Positions 62,892 through 64,000 of a stretch of 64,000 bases of DNA are shown here, in pieces. The translations under genes and the position numbers were made by a program. Position 1 is the first letter of the stretch, and each line of letters begins with the position of its first letter. The notes beneath the pieces were generated by a model, which did no database searches, was not told where the DNA came from, and saw only the letters and a list, made by a program, of their open reading frames with translations. Source of the stretch: Niveispirillum sp. SYP-B3756 (GTDB lineage Bacteria; Pseudomonadota; Alphaproteobacteria; Azospirillales; Azospirillaceae); contig NZ_WIDQ01000003.1 in NCBI RefSeq assembly GCF_009495745.1, forward strand, positions 186,001 through 250,000, read 5' to 3'.

Positions 62892-63578
62892 ATGGGCAAG
62901 GTGCTGATCGCGGATGACCATCCGCTGGTACGCGACGGGCTGCGCACGGTGCTGGCCGTAGCGCTGGATCGCTGCGAACTGTTCGAGGCGTCCGATCTGG
63001 ATGAGGTGATCCGGATCATCGATCGGGAAGGGGATTTCGATCTGATCCTGCTGGACCTGAACATGCCCGGCAATAACGGATTTGCCGGGCTGTCCACGCT
63101 GCGGGCACGCTATCCATCGCTGCCGGTGGTGATGGTCTCGGCCACCAGCGACCGGCAATTGGTGCATGAAGCGCTGCGCCATGGGGCGGCGGGGTTTGTG
63201 CCCAAATCGCTGCCGCGCGGGCAGATCGCCCAGGCGCTGCGCCAGGTGCTGGAAGGGGATATCTATATCCCATCCGACCTGACGGATGCACCGCCCCCCA
63301 CGCAATCGGGGGAGGATCAGGAAATCCTGCGCCGCATCGACACCCTGACCCCGCAGCAGCGCAAGGTGCTGGAACTGGTGGTGGCCGGCCGGCTGAACAA
63401 GGAAATCGCCTATGAGCTGGATGTGACGGAGACGACGGTGAAGGCCCATGTCTCCGCCATCTTGCAGAAGATGCGGGTTTTCAGCCGCACGCAGGCGGTG
63501 ATCCTGGCCAACAAGGTGAATTTCGCCCCGTCCCCCGGCACGGCCCAGGCCTCGGCCAGGGCGGCGGCAACGCCATAA
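62892..63578 (+). CDS. NarL/LuxR-type response regulator of the alcohol-oxidation locus (AgmR/ExaE/PedR-like)
   Basis: A 228-residue two-component regulator. Receiver domain with VLIADDHPLVRDG, phospho-acceptor Asp55 in LILLDLNMPGNNG and lysine in GFVPKSLPRGQIA; C-terminal LuxR helix-turn-helix LTPQQRKVLELVVAGRLNKE to TVKAHVSAILQKM. It resembles AgmR/ExaE/PedR1, activators of quinoprotein ethanol dehydrogenase, cytochrome c-550 and PQQ genes. It is divergent from the calcium-type dehydrogenase. No sensor kinase lies in the window. ATG 62892 sits six bases after GGGAGGAT; the longer frame from 62802 is rejected. Confidence 0.9.
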   Translation: MGKVLIADDHPLVRDGLRTVLAVALDRCELFEASDLDEVIRIIDREGDFDLILLDLNMPGNNGFAGLSTLRARYPSLPVVMVSATSDRQLVHEALRHGAAGFVPKSLPRGQIAQALRQVLEGDIYIPSDLTDAPPPTQSGEDQEILRRIDTLTPQQRKVLELVVAGRLNKEIAYELDVTETTVKAHVSAILQKMRVFSRTQAVILANKVNFAPSPGTAQASARAAATP

Positions 63579-63642
63579 TGTGATGCTCCGGTGGGCCATG
63601 GGCGCGCCGGGGCATCAAGGCCGGGCGTTGCAGAGGGCGGGT

Positions 63643-64000
63643 TTATCCCCGCAGCTTGGCCAGCAATTTATTCAACATTTCCTTGGCCTTGCCCGGATGG
63701 CTCACCTGGGCGGCGGCATCGGCATTGATCGGTTCGCCCACCACCACCACACCCACCATGCCCATGGCGTAATGCGGCTTGCATTTGAAACCATAGAGGC
63801 CGGGCTGATCAAAGGTGACGCTGATCTCTTCATTCATCTTGCCGACAAAGGGTTCCACGCCCTCGGGCAACATGCCCTTGATCGCTTCGGCATTGTGGCT
63901 TTTGTCGGTGGGGATGAAGCGCACCGTATCACCGGGCGCGATGGTCAGCATCGCCGGTTCGAACACCATAGTGCCCGTGCTTCCCTGGTTGCGCATCGTC
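63643..64000 (-). CDS. Pseudoazurin (5' end outside window)
   Basis: A type I blue copper protein that carries electrons in the periplasm. The visible part begins inside the mature protein ([20 protein letters not shown]) and continues open to the window edge, so the signal peptide and true start are missing. Copper ligands are all present: His in [11 protein letters not shown], Cys and His in [15 protein letters not shown], and the following Met. The C-terminus has two helices ([17 protein letters not shown]) as in pseudoazurins. Here it may accept electrons from cytochrome c-550 or the PQQ enzymes; pseudoazurins otherwise serve nitrite reductase. Confidence 0.9.
   Translation of the reverse strand, partial: TMRNQGSTGTMVFEPAMLTIAPGDTVRFIPTDKSHNAEAIKGMLPEGVEPFVGKMNEEISVTFDQPGLYGFKCKPHYAMGMVGVVVVGEPINADAAAQVSHPGKAKEMLNKLLAKLRG

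Noticed and set aside
47201-64000. Genomic island inserted at tRNA-Lys
   Set aside because: The PQQ locus starts just after the tRNA, but no integrase, no repeated tRNA 3' end and no obvious composition shift were seen.

Overview
The window is high-GC chromosomal DNA from an alphaproteobacterium, most likely a Rhodospirillales/Azospirillaceae-type organism. This is inferred from the polar-flagellum fliF, the lgt-midA-pgeF order, ScpA/ScpB, TrmFO, the RNA-degradosome-type Ppk1 and the overall family content; no 16S gene is present, so genus is not claimed. I see no insertion sequences, integrases, CRISPR arrays or phage genes.

Layout. 1-8.5 kb: the 5' part of fliF, then lgt-midA-pgeF on the minus strand, and ubiK, a YbjN-like gene, proC and a YbaK-type deacylase on the plus strand, ending at a convergent MocR-type regulator that lacks the PLP lysine. 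8.7-11.3 kb: a PepSY protein divergent from an OmpR/EnvZ-type two-component system. 11.3-18.5 kb: SCP2 protein, LysE exporter, then a polyphosphate island (ppx, ppk, sixA, CYTH-CHAD). 18.5-26 kb: universal stress protein, a phosphotransferase/kinase fusion, a very divergent PEP-carboxylase-like protein, two secreted proteins and a REP-like inverted repeat. 26-47 kb: mostly housekeeping genes (rsmB-like, lepB, iaaA, xth, erpA, dgt, argS, SPOR protein, nagZ, M50 protease, scpAB, TetR-DUF418, trmFO, a 58-residue proline-rich gene, MATE, gyrA, coaD, tRNA-Lys).

47.3-64 kb is the most interesting part: a periplasmic alcohol-oxidation locus built on pyrroloquinoline quinone (PQQ). It holds two PQQ dehydrogenases. 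One carries the Asp-Phe-Asp motif typical of lanthanide-dependent enzymes and the other has Asp-Phe-Ser, typical of calcium-dependent enzymes. Around them lie a cytochrome c-550, a XoxJ-like binding protein, an ABC-2 exporter, a YVTN beta-propeller protein, a secreted pentapeptide-repeat protein, a LuxR-type response regulator and a pseudoazurin. Next to these is an operon of NitT/TauT-type binding protein, permease, ATPase and a TonB-dependent receptor, plus an outer-membrane porin. The set resembles the Ped system of Pseudomonas putida and the lut lanthanide-uptake cluster of Methylorubrum, but with an extra import module. Repeated sequence motifs in its intergenic regions suggest that the parts form one regulon.

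No PQQ biosynthesis genes and no sensor kinase for the LuxR-type regulator lie inside the window; the locus continues past the right edge.
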